DNA of 7,985 nucleotides from an uncultured Bryobacterales bacterium. GTDB lineage: Bacteria; Acidobacteriota; Terriglobia; Bryobacterales; UBA6623. The notes under the pieces were generated by a model. The model was not told the origin of the DNA. It saw only the letters and a program-made list of their open reading frames with translations, and searched no databases. Of this stretch, positions 7,901 to 7,985 are shown piece by piece. The first letter of the stretch is position 1. Every line of letters starts with the position of its first letter. The translations under genes and the position numbers were made by a program. The stretch spans positions 1-7,985 of the forward strand of contig CAMPKL010000139.1 of NCBI GenBank assembly GCA_946887065.1. Direction: 5' to 3'.

Positions 7901-7985
7901 TCAAAACATTCTCAACCGCACGGCTGAAAAGGGCCTGGCGGATTTGGATCACCGTCACCGGTTCACGACAGCGGCTGTCTACGAG
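4947..7985 (+). CDS. TonB-dependent receptor, Oar-like, with carboxypeptidase-regulatory-like domain (receptor B, 3' end outside window)
   Basis: The frame is open from GTG at 4947 to the right edge, 1013 codons; I translated it throughout and found no stop or frameshift. Residues 1-29 are a signal peptide (MGVNRYQTGFR, hydrophobic AVLQLSLLLAAAA, cleavage after PAAA). A carboxypeptidase-regulatory/Cna-B-like domain follows at about 32-115 (FPGLRPGAYTLSVESAGF), then VTEIVEITGEAP, a plug from about 132 (LPLNGRDFQQLAVLVPGVS) and the barrel. It is collinear with receptor A apart from one missing residue near 760. By that alignment about 162 C-terminal residues lie outside the window, giving roughly 1175 in all. 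The first two cysteine pairs (280/293 and 704/710) match those of receptor A. It is an energised outer-membrane uptake receptor whose substrate is unknown. A good promoter-like element and an unrelated leader suggest expression independent of receptor A. Family certain. Confidence 0.94.
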   Translation, partial: MGVNRYQTGFRAVLQLSLLLAAAAMPAAAQIGTGTISGIISDQTGAVIVSADVTAVSAETGFRRTTVADERGQYNFPGLRPGAYTLSVESAGFRRVERQNLTLQVDQNLRLNFAMELGQVTEIVEITGEAPLVETQNATMGAVIDTQKITALPLNGRDFQQLAVLVPGVSTGTEGGQAGSSGFSANGLRADQNAFQIDGTSNSNALTSRITVRPSIDSLQEFKIQTNNYSAEYGKGAGAQVNVVTKSGTTEFHGTLWEFLRNDRVQARDFFDRDRRSFPCDASDPDIANRPACAPQYNQNQFGANLGGPLASRTFFFAAFEGFRQSRGNATVTQVLTEAQRSGDFSRNLLSATAGTDAAGRTWKRGQLFDPRTSQLHSSGRFIREPYANNQVPVTHFDPVALQMVNNHEFYPLPNAAGTFNSNGDPRENYLQSRSSRDENELFQGRIDHQFSDNDTIFGRFSLSDARGFSPGTFVGFGSEDNVRTMNTTVSYSKVLTPRTVAEFRFGHQGFFQTSGSEDGLAGEDWLGVFNLPGMDFVRESGVTGSPQINIGGYARMGNGTGPFDRRIHTYQPMGSVSITKGKHFLKIGGELRYVRLNSFGPLSGAAGTTGSFAFDNAGWTGIQGVNNTGSTAASFVQGLARQKTRLVGDFKLGYTAREWGAYIQDDYKATNNLTLNFGVRYMYYTPPYDDRNAISSWTQDVPCLSYSACGPKLLTDLNSPHQPEFRLAGVDLPRSLTKTDKKNIGPRFGFAWDHNRTVVRGGYGIFFDTAPITVNGDTLLNYPQVIEDQENVSLGQHGPPVPNALIGFRFSRPGLGDGGPGSVAQFQPGPNNFNSDFHNSYIQVWNASIQRQLPGQMMFEIGYSGSKGTRLHRQIVLNLAEPLGPDAVIPDLLNDPTIPAGIGDSKNQMRRLIPITYEQGVIIPLQNVFETQSTAFSNYHGGTLRLEKRFSGGLTFLTAYTFSKAISDNPGFSGGGQGLSSAGAQNILNRTAEKGLADLDHRHRFTTAAVYE
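5034..7985 (+). repeat. Gene-scale direct repeat, copy B
   Basis: Partner of 1213-4167, from the first mature residue (Gln30) to the window edge. Exact DNA matches of 24-26 bases to copy A occur at 5532-5555 and 7833-7858, and 35 of 36 bases match at 6872-6907. Other parts differ at many synonymous and replacement sites. Confidence 0.85.

Noticed and set aside
1..7985. CRISPR array, tRNA, rRNA or riboswitch
   Set aside because: No spaced short repeats, cloverleaf or recognised aptamer motif was found by reading both strands; the only large repeat is the receptor duplication.

Overview
This window reads as a high-GC bacterial chromosome segment devoted to outer-membrane TonB-dependent receptors of the large 'Oar-like' type: signal peptide, carboxypeptidase-regulatory-like/Cna-B-like domain, plug, long beta-barrel. 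Receptors with the motif pattern seen here (LPLNGRNFQQL, LVPGVSTG, QNQFGGNLGGP, VPTAAQRAGDFS, SKAISDNPG) are greatly expanded in Acidobacteriota, especially Solibacter/Bryobacterales-like lineages, so that is my best guess for the source. It is inferred from protein style only; no marker gene is present.

Layout. (1) 1-634, minus strand: the N-terminal 211 codons of a receptor whose remainder lies beyond the left edge. (2) 635-1116: a 482-bp divergent intergenic region without a convincing gene, containing several inverted repeats, including a perfect 16-bp palindrome. (3) 1117-4656, plus strand: a complete 1179-residue receptor (receptor A) from signal peptide to terminal Phe. (4) 4657-4946: a 15-bp GC-rich hairpin without a U-tract, then a strongly C-rich, G-poor tract, then the likely promoter of the next gene. 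(5) 4947-7985, plus strand: the first 1013 codons of receptor B, open to the right edge and collinear with receptor A apart from a one-codon gap (about 84% identical in the plug, 66% in one barrel segment, 94% in the last 93 shared residues, by hand count).

A and B are a tandem duplication. The mature proteins align almost without gaps, but the signal peptides and upstream DNA do not, so the copies appear to have separate promoters. The receptor at 1-634 is a more distant relative. No transport permease, TonB/ExbBD, anti-sigma factor, degradative enzyme or regulator is visible, so the transported substrate cannot be inferred.

I did not find a clearly new biological system. The points most worth checking are the operator-like palindromes between the divergent receptors, the hairpin plus rut-like tract after receptor A, the strictly paired cysteines, and the uneven divergence of the duplicated copies.
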